Assembly: GCA_039819065.1 (NCBI GenBank)
Contig: JBCBSS010000017.1
Span: forward strand, 1-64,000
From: JBCBSS01 sp039819065
Lineage (GTDB): Bacteria; Bacteroidota; Bacteroidia; Cytophagales; Cyclobacteriaceae
Direction: 5' to 3'
Length of the DNA: 64,000 nucleotides
Below the pieces are notes generated by a model, which worked only from the letters and a program-made list of their open reading frames with translations, ran no database searches and had not been told where the DNA came from. The number at the start of each line of letters is the position of its first letter. Within the stretch, counting starts at the first letter, position 1. Shown piece by piece: positions 1 to 7,477 of this stretch. The translations under genes were made by a program, and so were the position numbers.

Positions 1-473
1 CGATACTACAATTATTTTCAAAAGTTCCGGAATACTATGCCTACTCATTTCCTGATTTTGTGTTTGCCATAAATGATCAGGTAAAGAGTTTCAAGCTTTA
101 TAAAAAGCTAAAAGTAAGTCAAAGTTTGGTAGAAAAAGGGCTTTTGAACCCATCACTATGGAGCATCAATGTTTATAACTTATCTACAGAAGGACAGAAG
201 TATAGATATCGCCTCATTAAGAAAAGCACTCAGGTCAGAGGGAACTTGGAAAGCATCAAAGATAGCCGGGAAATAATGCAAATTCCGGATCACTTTATCT
301 TGACTCCGGTTTTCCGTAAAGAGTTGAATCGATTAAAACAAATAGTTAAGGAGCAAGAAGTGGAAATTCCAGACGACTGTTCCCTTAAGCCCTTTTTAAC
401 TGAGCATTTTTTGATCAATCAATTTATTGATAAGCTTGATGAGATTAACAAGATCGAAAAGGTAGAAGACTAA
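1..473 (+). CDS. TPM-type membrane protein, C-terminal part only (5' end outside window)
   Basis: The reading frame is open from the left edge to the stop at 471-473, so the start lies outside; the GTG at 60 is only an internal codon. The visible ~156 residues align with the C-terminal cytoplasmic part of the next gene: both have a Y-F/Y-K-x-L-V-x-x-L-V-E-x-G-L-L segment, a W-x-x-N-x-x-x-L-S stretch, a basic K-K-(S/T) segment and a shared end ending in G/P-F-L-T-E-(E/H)-F. The two genes are therefore tandem paralogs. No catalytic motif is visible in this part. Its function is inferred only from the paralog; it probably begins or continues the operon that runs to the spermidine synthase gene. 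Confidence 0.8.
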   Translation, partial: ILQLFSKVPEYYAYSFPDFVFAINDQVKSFKLYKKLKVSQSLVEKGLLNPSLWSINVYNLSTEGQKYRYRLIKKSTQVRGNLESIKDSREIMQIPDHFILTPVFRKELNRLKQIVKEQEVEIPDDCSLKPFLTEHFLINQFIDKLDEINKIEKVED

Positions 474-520
474 AGCATAGCAAATTGAAAGGTCAATTCT
501 TAATAAAATATAGTAATCTG

Positions 521-2137
521 ATGACCAATGGTACTCTATGGGATAACTCAAGGCTATTCCTCTTAGTACTGTTAATGGTAGCAAACTTCTCGAGTGCAAC
601 TGGCCAAAGCAATGAAGCATTTGACAAAAAGGTATACGTCAATGACTTTACGAACACACTATCAAAGAAGGATATCAAAGCAATCCGAAACCATGTTCGT
701 GCCACTTACAACCAGAAAAAGTTTGTCTACTATGCCGGGGTGTATAATAAACGTTCAAAAGATCCACTTTTTCTGGGTAGAAGTTATGCTGTTGAAAATA
801 CTGTAGGAACGTTAAACAACAGAGAAATACTGATAGTAATCAACAACACCTCTAAAAGTGGAAGAATTTATATACCTATTTACTACGATAAGTATGTATC
901 AAAAGAGGTGGTGACTCAGGTTGAATTCCAACACCTCAATGAAAACATTAAGGACGGAAGAGTCAAGGAAGCCATCATATCTTCGATTGATGCAATTACC
1001 ACCATCATTCTGAAGAACATTGAAAATGCCAAGCGTATACAAAAGCTTGAAGAAAAAGAGGATGAGTATACAGCTGAGTTCATGAATACCTTCTTCTTTT
1101 TCCTAATATTAGGCGGGGGCTATCTACTTTTATGGCTTTACAAATTGACTAAACCAGGCGAAAGATTTGAAGTAACAGAGTTCCACAGCTATGCGCGTGC
1201 CTCCACATTGACCAGAATTACAGTTGGAGGGTTAACGGCCATATTAGCCTTTATCGTTATGTATAACTACATCTTCTACTATGATGAACTCATCTATGCT
1301 TCCTTTCTTTTACTACCAGTATTAGTGCCTCTTACCAATATCGTTCTTTTTACTGGTTACGTGGTAAGCGACATAATCTATACCAGGAAATTTGGCAACC
1401 TATCTTTTAAGAGGGATGACGCTACACTATCGCCAGTTGCTGCTTCCCTTTTGATCAACCCTAAAATCAATGCTATTGACCTACTCAGAATTACATTCTA
1501 CAACTTATTGATTACTAAAAAGTTGCGACTAGAACATGAATGGCGTAGCATCGGACGAAGAGGGGAACAAAGAAAGTACACCTACGTGATGAGGGGGGAA
1601 AATTTCGATTATAAAAATGCCGAGGAGTTTGAACGTCCATTCCTCAAGCATTTCCTCCGCTTAAGTGATGATAAAGGATATTACTTTGTGCATTTCGTAA
1701 AAAAGGTAGTGGACGAGCTTCCTGGGTTATGGTATTTTAAGAAAAACCTGGTTTCCATAAAACTGGTAGAGCAAGGTCTATTAGAGATTATACCCTGGAA
1801 TTTGAATATAATGAAGCTTTCTGCTAGGGGCTCATCATTAAAACATAAGTGGGTTAAGAAAACTGCTCAGTGTCGTAATTTGATGACCCAACTTTTACAG
1901 GCAGATGGTGACGGAGCCTATGAGCGACTAGAAAAGGTTGATAAATATTTCCTTTTGATTAAAGACTTTGATAAACTTATTGACGAACTTTATACTAAGC
2001 TGGCCTCGGAAAAACCTGGCTTTAATTGTTACCATTTACCGACCGGGCCATTCCTTACAGAAGAGTTTGCTTCGGATGAGTTTGCCCGTTTCATGGAGTA
2101 TGCCCATAGAAAGGCAATCGTAGCGGATGAAGAATAA
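521..2137 (+). CDS. TPM-domain membrane protein
   Basis: About 538 residues. The ATG at 521 is preferred to the upstream in-frame TTG at 485 because it places a clean signal peptide (hydrophobic LFLLVLLMVANF, then S-A-T-G-Q) at the N-terminus. Residues ~30-170 resemble the extracytoplasmic TPM domain (family of YgcG and Psb32): V-N-D-F-T-N-T-L-S, an R-E-I-L-I-V-I-N-N strand and a late amphipathic helix. Three hydrophobic segments follow (~190-210, ~235-255, ~265-300), then a cytoplasmic region of ~230 residues that is shared with the upstream gene. TPM domains occur in membrane-associated stress and photosystem-repair proteins; phosphatase activity has been reported for some but should not be assumed here. 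It is followed after 39 bases by the DUF4178 gene. Confidence 0.72.
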   Translation: MTNGTLWDNSRLFLLVLLMVANFSSATGQSNEAFDKKVYVNDFTNTLSKKDIKAIRNHVRATYNQKKFVYYAGVYNKRSKDPLFLGRSYAVENTVGTLNNREILIVINNTSKSGRIYIPIYYDKYVSKEVVTQVEFQHLNENIKDGRVKEAIISSIDAITTIILKNIENAKRIQKLEEKEDEYTAEFMNTFFFFLILGGGYLLLWLYKLTKPGERFEVTEFHSYARASTLTRITVGGLTAILAFIVMYNYIFYYDELIYASFLLLPVLVPLTNIVLFTGYVVSDIIYTRKFGNLSFKRDDATLSPVAASLLINPKINAIDLLRITFYNLLITKKLRLEHEWRSIGRRGEQRKYTYVMRGENFDYKNAEEFERPFLKHFLRLSDDKGYYFVHFVKKVVDELPGLWYFKKNLVSIKLVEQGLLEIIPWNLNIMKLSARGSSLKHKWVKKTAQCRNLMTQLLQADGDGAYERLEKVDKYFLLIKDFDKLIDELYTKLASEKPGFNCYHLPTGPFLTEEFASDEFARFMEYAHRKAIVADEE

Positions 2138-2176
2138 TTTTGAAAAGCATAAGATTTGACATTAAATTAAATAAAC

Positions 2177-2725
2177 ATGGGACTATTTGATTTCTTAAAG
2201 AAGAAAAATGAAGAGCCAGAGTATGACGTAACCAACATGAAGGTTACCGATCTGGATGAGGGTTTTGTATTCGAATACGACCTTAAGACCTGGCAAGTGA
2301 AGGAGGTGTATGAGTATGACTGGGGCAAGGAAAACTTCTCCTGGGAGTATAAGATAGATTCTGGAGACGATGTGATGTACCTCAGTGTAGAAGACCAGGG
2401 TGATTTGGCATTGTCCATGACCAAGCCTATCAAGATTCGTAAGTTGGATGAGGACATTGTTGAAGAAATCAAAAAGAACGAAAGGCCTCCTAAGAAAATA
2501 ATCTGGGAGAACGAAGTCTATTTACTCGATTCTGATAGCGCCGGCTATTTCTGCGATAAGACAGCTGGAAACGACGAGTGGGAAGAGTTAATGGCTTGGG
2601 AATATTTTACCGAAGATGAGACCAAAACCATCAGTATCACACAGTGGGATGAGCACAATATTGATGCTGCTGTTGGTAAAGTGATCAAGGAATATGAGAT
2701 ATCGAACATCATTCCAGGCAAGTAA
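2177..2725 (+). CDS. DUF4178-like protein
   Basis: 182 residues, acidic, with no signal peptide or membrane segment. It starts M-G-L-F-D-F-L-K-K-K, a form common in soluble partners of membrane systems. Residues ~20-180 fit DUF4178: a V-T-D-L-D-E-G-F-V-F-E-Y-D strand, the W-x-V-K-E-V-Y-E-Y-D-W segment, W-E-Y-K-I, and a second half with W-E-N-E-V-Y-L-L and W-x-Y-F. Proteins of this family often sit beside DUF350 membrane proteins and spermidine synthases, as here; biochemical activity is unknown. It sits 39 bases after the TPM gene and 72 before the lipoprotein, consistent with one transcript. Confidence 0.65.
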   Translation: MGLFDFLKKKNEEPEYDVTNMKVTDLDEGFVFEYDLKTWQVKEVYEYDWGKENFSWEYKIDSGDDVMYLSVEDQGDLALSMTKPIKIRKLDEDIVEEIKKNERPPKKIIWENEVYLLDSDSAGYFCDKTAGNDEWEELMAWEYFTEDETKTISITQWDEHNIDAAVGKVIKEYEISNIIPGK

Positions 2726-2797
2726 TTTTATGCATTAGGCGCAAAGAATTTGACTTGCTTTTTATTAAATTCGAATTCGACTGAAAACAACTTCGTG

Positions 2798-3520
2798 ATG
2801 AAATTTTTAAAACACCTTCTATTTTTTGTGTTTGTCATCGTCCTTTCTGGCTGTGGCGGGAAGAAATTCACCAAAAGCCCAGTTGATGACATCATTAAAG
2901 GCATGCCTACTGACAGGGTATTTTCTGTCATCCTCCATGACATGGACGTGAAAGGCACTTTTTTTAAATCCTACTATCATCAATACAAAGTGATTCAGGA
3001 AAAAGACCCGGATAAGCCGGAAGAGGAGATTACCAAGTGGTATGAGGTGAGCAAGGCAGAATTCGAAAGACATGCTGATAATATGGGTATGGAGATCGCA
3101 CACAGAGGCGAAGACGGTAAATTGGTGAAAAGTGTCAGCCCTCCGGGATATAACAGATATGTGGGAAACAGCAGATATGGCAGTTGGCAACAAAGTGGGT
3201 CCAATAGCTTCTGGGTATTTTATGGGCAGTATGCTTTCATGAGCAGTATGTTCAACACGCTTAATTATCCGGCAAGAAGAGCCTATTGGGATGATTACAG
3301 GGGTAACTATTATGGAACAGGAAGAAGCTATTACGGGCCTACCCAAAACGGAAGAACGCCCTATGGCACTTACAGTGATTATAATCAAAAATCAAGGCCG
3401 AATTCGGCATGGAATAGAAACACATCCAGTTTCAAACAGCGTGTAGCTAGCAGGACTTCCCGGTCAAGTTCCAGATATGGTTCAAGTTCGAGGTCCCGAG
3501 GTGGAGGGTATGGCAAATAA
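2798..3520 (+). CDS. Small lipoprotein in polyamine/DUF350 cluster
   Basis: 240 residues from the ATG at 2798, chosen over the longer frame from 2750 because it gives M-K-F-L-K-H-L-L-F-F-V-F-V-I-V and the lipobox V-L-S-G-C-G-G; Cys at ~19 would be lipidated. The middle is a mixed alpha/beta segment with many charged residues. The last ~90 residues are rich in Tyr, Gly, Ser and Arg and end in an S-R-S-R-G-G-G-Y-G-K tail, reminiscent of the low-complexity end of YgiB/YjfM (DUF1190) proteins that also neighbour DUF350 genes in gamma-proteobacteria. That resemblance is compositional and may not be homology. Location is inferred to be periplasmic, outer or inner membrane anchored. Confidence 0.65.
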   Translation: MKFLKHLLFFVFVIVLSGCGGKKFTKSPVDDIIKGMPTDRVFSVILHDMDVKGTFFKSYYHQYKVIQEKDPDKPEEEITKWYEVSKAEFERHADNMGMEIAHRGEDGKLVKSVSPPGYNRYVGNSRYGSWQQSGSNSFWVFYGQYAFMSSMFNTLNYPARRAYWDDYRGNYYGTGRSYYGPTQNGRTPYGTYSDYNQKSRPNSAWNRNTSSFKQRVASRTSRSSSRYGSSSRSRGGGYGK

Positions 3521-3562
3521 TTTTTTAACCTAAACTCACTCATCAACTAAAATCTTTTACCC

Positions 3563-4444
3563 ATGCATATTCTCGACGGAATCCTAACCGCCCTCATTTA
3601 TATTGCAGCCTGCTTTGTCTTGTTCATTGTGGGCAAAATCGTTTATCAAATTTTTCATCCTAAGGTAAAGGTAGGGCACGAGTTAGTCGAAAAAGACAAT
3701 TTTGCCTTTGCCACCGCTTATGTCGGATACTACATAGGGTTGCTACTTGCTATCGGTAGTGCCGTAATCAGCGGAGACGGGGAAGAACCACATCATATTG
3801 AAGACATTGCTTATGACCTGATAGATATTGGTATTTATGGAGGCTTGGCGATTATATTATTGAACCTCTCGATCATCATTAACGACAAAGTGATTCTGAG
3901 GAAGTTCAGTATCAAGAAAGAGATTCTAGATGATAGAAATGTAGGTACCGGTGTGGTTGAGGGTGCTATGTCTGTAGCTACCGGTCTGATCATATTGGGT
4001 GCCATACACGGTGAAGGGCACGGTGACGGAGGCCCTATCATCACCGCTTTGCTTTATTGGTTGCTGGGTCAGGGATTACTATTTGTGACCTCAATTGTTT
4101 ACAATGCCATCACTCCTTACGATATCCATGAGTACATCGAAAAAGATAATGTCGCGGTAGGTATTGGATTTGCCGGTGCGATTATTTCCATTGCTAACCT
4201 GATCCGTTTTGCCTTGATGCATGACTTCGACAGTTGGATTGTGACGCTCGAAAGTGTCGGTATTGACGTAGCGATCGGATTAGTGTGTTTGCCATTGGTT
4301 AGATTCCTTACCGATAAAATACTCTTACCTGGTCAAAAGCTCACGGATGAAATTATCAACCAAGAGCACCCAAACAATGGCGCGGCCTTGGTCGAAGCCT
4401 TTGCTTACATCGGCGGTTCTGTCTTGATCTGCTGGTCTTTGTAA
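3563..4444 (+). CDS. DUF350 (YjfL-like) integral membrane protein
   Basis: 293 residues with about eight hydrophobic segments arranged as a twofold repeat. Each half begins with a polar V/I-E-K-D-N-x-A-(F/V)-(A/G) motif (K-D-N-F-A-F-A-T-A-Y-V-G-Y-Y near residue 50 and K-D-N-V-A-V-G-I-G-F-A-G near 195), which is the hallmark of DUF350. A Gly/His/Asp-rich loop (H-G-E-G-H-G-D-G-G, ~150) lies in the middle and could bind metal. DUF350 proteins have no settled function; their association with DUF4178, PspA-type proteins and polyamine enzymes suggests membrane-potential or stress-related transport. It follows the lipoprotein gene by 42 bases; the spermidine synthase starts 229 bases downstream. Confidence 0.85.
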   Translation: MHILDGILTALIYIAACFVLFIVGKIVYQIFHPKVKVGHELVEKDNFAFATAYVGYYIGLLLAIGSAVISGDGEEPHHIEDIAYDLIDIGIYGGLAIILLNLSIIINDKVILRKFSIKKEILDDRNVGTGVVEGAMSVATGLIILGAIHGEGHGDGGPIITALLYWLLGQGLLFVTSIVYNAITPYDIHEYIEKDNVAVGIGFAGAIISIANLIRFALMHDFDSWIVTLESVGIDVAIGLVCLPLVRFLTDKILLPGQKLTDEIINQEHPNNGAALVEAFAYIGGSVLICWSL

Positions 4445-4503
4445 TTCCTTAAAATAGTATTATCGTTGCGCGCATTTAATGTAAAGAAATGCGAATTGCA
4501 ATT

Positions 4504-4518
4504 AAACCTGTCAGGTTT
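4504..4518. repeat. Short palindrome, AAACCTG-T-CAGGTTT
   Basis: Perfect 7-base arms with a one-base spacer, followed by a run of A and by a near-copy of one arm (ctgtcgggttt, 4526-4536). It sits in the 229-base gap between the DUF350 and spermidine synthase genes. From memory, this palindrome is frequent in intergenic DNA of Bacteroidota, so I read it as a repetitive element rather than a gene-specific operator. It has no poly-T tail, so a terminator role is doubtful. Confidence 0.5.
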
Positions 4519-4673
4519 TAAAAATCTGTCGGGTTTGTGTTTTTGTGCTAAAGATAATAAGCAAAGGCGATCATTTCGGCATCTTATACAGACCACGAAC
4601 GCGTTACAAACGCGCTCGATCGCCAAGCCCGATTGTAGACATCGTTGTCAATGACTGAAAAGGAAATCCTGAG

Positions 4674-6215
4674 TTGAAAGTACGATCCAATGTCCTTAAG
4701 CTGGCACTCTTTGCCACCGGTCTTTCCGGTATAGTAGCAGAGTATGTGCTTTCGACACTTGCCACTTACTTTCTGGGCGATTCGGTATTTCAATGGACTA
4801 TGATTGTGTCCATCATGCTATTCTCTATGGGGCTGGGCAGCCGGATCAGCAAGTACTTTGTGAAAGACTTGCTCAAGAAATTCATCCTGATAGAATTCTC
4901 TTTATCCATTCTAGCTGCCTACGTATCTGTATTAACCTACCTTGTATCGGCATACTACGGCTACACAGGTGTTGTCATTTACAGCCTCAGCATTATCGTT
5001 GGCCTTATGATCGGCATGGAGATTCCCATCGTGATCAGGCTCAATGACGAATATCAAAGCCTGCGGGTCAATGTGTCATCTGCCATGGAAAATGACTACT
5101 ACGGTAGCTTATTAGGAGGTGTATTCTTTGCTTTCATAGGCCTCCCTTACCTTGGGCTTACTTATACACCTTTCATTCTGGGCAGCATCAACTTCATGGT
5201 AGCCATATTACTTATGGTCATTCTATGGCGTGACTTGGAAAAGCCTTTACGGCTAAATCTTGGGTCATTTGCCATGATCACGGCTATATTGTTGGTCGCT
5301 GGGGTCACTAATGCCCGTACGATCATTGCTTTTGGTGAGGAAGAACGCTATCGTGATAAGGTGATATTCACTCAGCAGAGTAAGTATCAGCAAATCGTAA
5401 TCACTCAAAGCAAGGAGGATTTTTGGCTATTTATCAATGGCAATCAGCAGATGAGTACTGTTGATGAAGTAATGTACCATGAGCCTTTGGTTCACCCGGT
5501 AATGAAGCTAGCGCTAAACCCTAAGCATATATTGGTACTCGGCGGTGGGGATGGTGGTGCAGTGAGGGAAATCCTAAAATATGATGATGTAGAAGAAATC
5601 ACACTAGTGGATTTAGATCCTGCCATGACTGATCTAGGAAAAGAACATCCTCTATTGGTGGAGATGAACCAGAATGCCATGAACCATCCCAAAGTGGAAG
5701 TCATCAATATGGATGGCTATCAGTTTCTGGAGAATGGCCGAGATTATTTTGATGCGATCATCATAGACTTACCTGACCCTAAAACAGTCGAGTTGGGTAG
5801 GCTATATTCGTTCGAATTCTACAAGTTATGTTATAAGAAATTGAGGCCCAATGGTGTCATCATTACCCAGGCTGGTAGTCCCTACTATGCCGCTAAGGCC
5901 TTCAATTGTATAGATCGTACCATGAGCGAAGCAGGCTTTACGACTGCTCCTTTGCATAATCAAGTAGTGACCTTAGGTGAATGGGGTTGGGTACTGGGTG
6001 CTAAAGAGGTGGATAAGGCCACGCTTAAAAAAGCGCTCCAATCACTTACTTTTGACGACGTTCCTACAAGGTGGATTAACCATGATGCTATGACCTTGAT
6101 CACATCATTTGGTAAAAAGGTTTTCATCGGCGATCAGGACAGCGTTGAGGTGAATAAGATTCATAACCCAGTCCTTTACAAGTACTACCTGGATGGGCAT
6201 TGGGACTTGTATTAA
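4674..6215 (+). CDS. speE: Polyamine aminopropyltransferase (spermidine synthase) with N-terminal membrane domain
   Basis: 513 residues. The N-terminal ~190 residues form about seven membrane segments with the G-L-S-G-I-V-A-E-Y-V-L-S-T motif of membrane-fused spermidine synthases. The cytoplasmic catalytic domain (~215-513) has the AdoMet-type motif V-L-G-G-G-D-G-G-A-V-R-E (~288), the acidic L-V-D-L-D-P strand end, N-M-D-G (adenine contact), and I-I-I-D-L-P-D-P (~364, catalytic Asp). It transfers aminopropyl from decarboxylated AdoMet to a polyamine; the precise acceptor cannot be read from sequence. The start is a TTG, since no ATG or GTG lies between the upstream in-frame TGA (4656) and it. 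An eight-codon frame from the ATG at 4651 ends across this TTG. Confidence 0.9.
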   Translation: MKVRSNVLKLALFATGLSGIVAEYVLSTLATYFLGDSVFQWTMIVSIMLFSMGLGSRISKYFVKDLLKKFILIEFSLSILAAYVSVLTYLVSAYYGYTGVVIYSLSIIVGLMIGMEIPIVIRLNDEYQSLRVNVSSAMENDYYGSLLGGVFFAFIGLPYLGLTYTPFILGSINFMVAILLMVILWRDLEKPLRLNLGSFAMITAILLVAGVTNARTIIAFGEEERYRDKVIFTQQSKYQQIVITQSKEDFWLFINGNQQMSTVDEVMYHEPLVHPVMKLALNPKHILVLGGGDGGAVREILKYDDVEEITLVDLDPAMTDLGKEHPLLVEMNQNAMNHPKVEVINMDGYQFLENGRDYFDAIIIDLPDPKTVELGRLYSFEFYKLCYKKLRPNGVIITQAGSPYYAAKAFNCIDRTMSEAGFTTAPLHNQVVTLGEWGWVLGAKEVDKATLKKALQSLTFDDVPTRWINHDAMTLITSFGKKVFIGDQDSVEVNKIHNPVLYKYYLDGHWDLY

Positions 6216-6241
6216 TCTGTCAGCAAAATGAATTCCTTAAT

Positions 6242-6673
6242 ATGACCATTGTGAAAAGGAAAAAACTCATTAAAGGAGTATTTATCTTGCTATTTGGAAC
6301 AATCATTTCGGTATTTTTAATCGATTTCGAAGGTAACAGGGCAGAGCGTTTATTGATAGACAATACCTTACCCAGAATACGAGGAGTCATAACCAGTATT
6401 TGGGAAACCGAAGTAGAATCAGAAAATGGTCTGGTTTTAGGGTATGATTTTTTGGCAACCGACCCTAGTGTTGGAGAAATAACCGGAACCTCATTTGGCA
6501 CCAATTACAAATTGAATGTGGGGGATTCTGTATTCGTACGTCATGTAAAAGATGAAATAGATATAGCAAAGATTGAAGGTCTAGATGCATATCTAGGAGG
6601 AGAATTTAAGTATGTTTTTCTTTTATTACCTCTTTGGGGGTTAATCCTAATCTTTCGATCTTTTAAGACTTGA
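6242..6673 (+). CDS. Small DUF3592-like membrane protein (paralog 1 of 3)
   Basis: 143 residues from the ATG at 6242; the frame also extends upstream to 6200, overlapping the speE end, but the ATG gives the same N-terminus as the two paralogs at 7006 and 12834. Layout: basic start, one membrane helix (~8-25), an I-D-F/V-x-G-x-R-x-E-R region, then an extracytoplasmic beta domain with G-V-I-T-x-I-W-E, Y-D-F, G-T-(S)-F/Y-G-x-N-Y, V-G-D-S-V and I-E-G-L-D-A, and a second helix near the C-terminus. This two-helix arrangement with a small beta domain between resembles DUF3592. Function unknown. Confidence 0.7.
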   Translation: MTIVKRKKLIKGVFILLFGTIISVFLIDFEGNRAERLLIDNTLPRIRGVITSIWETEVESENGLVLGYDFLATDPSVGEITGTSFGTNYKLNVGDSVFVRHVKDEIDIAKIEGLDAYLGGEFKYVFLLLPLWGLILIFRSFKT

Positions 6674-7005
6674 TCTATATGAAGTCTAATTAAGCACGTT
6701 AAGCATCAAATATTCAAACCACGTTTGTTAATTCTATCAGTTATTTTTCCAAGTAATGGAACACTCTACGGTTGTCGAGATGGTGTACAAGTTGGAAGAG
6801 TTGATTTTTTGATTTTGTACAAACATTATTCAGATGGCAATAGGACTTGTATTGAGCCATTTTGAATGTCAACTACCCTTAAGCCTGCCTTTGTTTTTGC
6901 CCGTTTATTTTCTTAGATTAATATGATATCGGCTGAAAGCGTAGCCTCCTTTGCGCTTATTTGTTTCAGTCATTTACAACAAGTTGGGCTTTTAATCTGT
7001 CAATC
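6674..7005. other. Non-coding gap between two DUF3592-like paralogs
   Basis: AT-rich, with no frame that looks coding and no clear hairpin terminator. It may carry a promoter for the second paralog, but no convincing Bacteroidota -33/-7 pair was found. Confidence 0.5.
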
Positions 7006-7440
7006 ATGAAAAACAAGCTAGGTTCTATCTTTATGGGTCTCATATTTCTACTCTTTGGAGGTTGTGGGGCTTCCTCATTCATCGACTTTCAGGGTATACA
7101 GGTAGAATATACACTCGATAGTAGTTCTCCCAAAATCAAAGGCGTGATCACAGACATTTGGGAGAGTAACCTCACCGTAAACGATGAAGTGGTCTTGGCC
7201 TATGACTTTATGTTTGCCAGTCAGGATCTCGGAGAGGTGCGAGGAACATCTTACGGTAATAATTACAGCATTGATGTCAGTGACTCCGTACTCGTAGTTT
7301 ATGATCAGGATCAGCCTTCTATCAGCAAGGTGGAAGGGTTGGATGCATCGCTTGGAGGGTACTCCAGCCTCCTTATCCTCATTTTCCCAATCGTTGGTTT
7401 GATAATAATTGTATCTGCTTTTATAAAGAAGAAGCGATAA
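7006..7440 (+). CDS. Small DUF3592-like membrane protein (paralog 2 of 3)
   Basis: 144 residues from the ATG at 7006 (the open frame reaches back to 6961). Same architecture as its neighbours: an N-terminal helix, here containing F-G-G-C-G-A, which could also act as a lipobox; I-D-F-Q-G; G-V-I-T-D-I-W-E; Y-D-F-M-F-A; G-T-S-Y-G-N-N-Y; and E-G-L-D-A-S-L-G-G, before a C-terminal helix and a K-K-K-R tail. It ends convergently against the Tsp3 gene. Its stop codon lies in the loop of a perfect hairpin (7428-7453). Function unknown; recent duplication is inferred from the shared motifs. Confidence 0.72.
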   Translation: MKNKLGSIFMGLIFLLFGGCGASSFIDFQGIQVEYTLDSSSPKIKGVITDIWESNLTVNDEVVLAYDFMFASQDLGEVRGTSYGNNYSIDVSDSVLVVYDQDQPSISKVEGLDASLGGYSSLLILIFPIVGLIIIVSAFIKKKR

Positions 7441-7453
7441 TGCTCGCTTCTTC
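7428..7453. terminator. Bidirectional hairpin terminator between convergent genes
   Basis: Ten-base perfect arms (gaagaagcga / tcgcttcttc) with a six-base loop that includes the TAA stop of the plus-strand gene. T-rich DNA follows on the minus-strand side and moderately A/T-rich DNA on the plus side. The position 24 bases from the end of the minus-strand Tsp3 gene fits a shared terminator. Confidence 0.6.
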
Positions 7454-7477
7454 TAAAACCTGTAGAATATAATTAAT

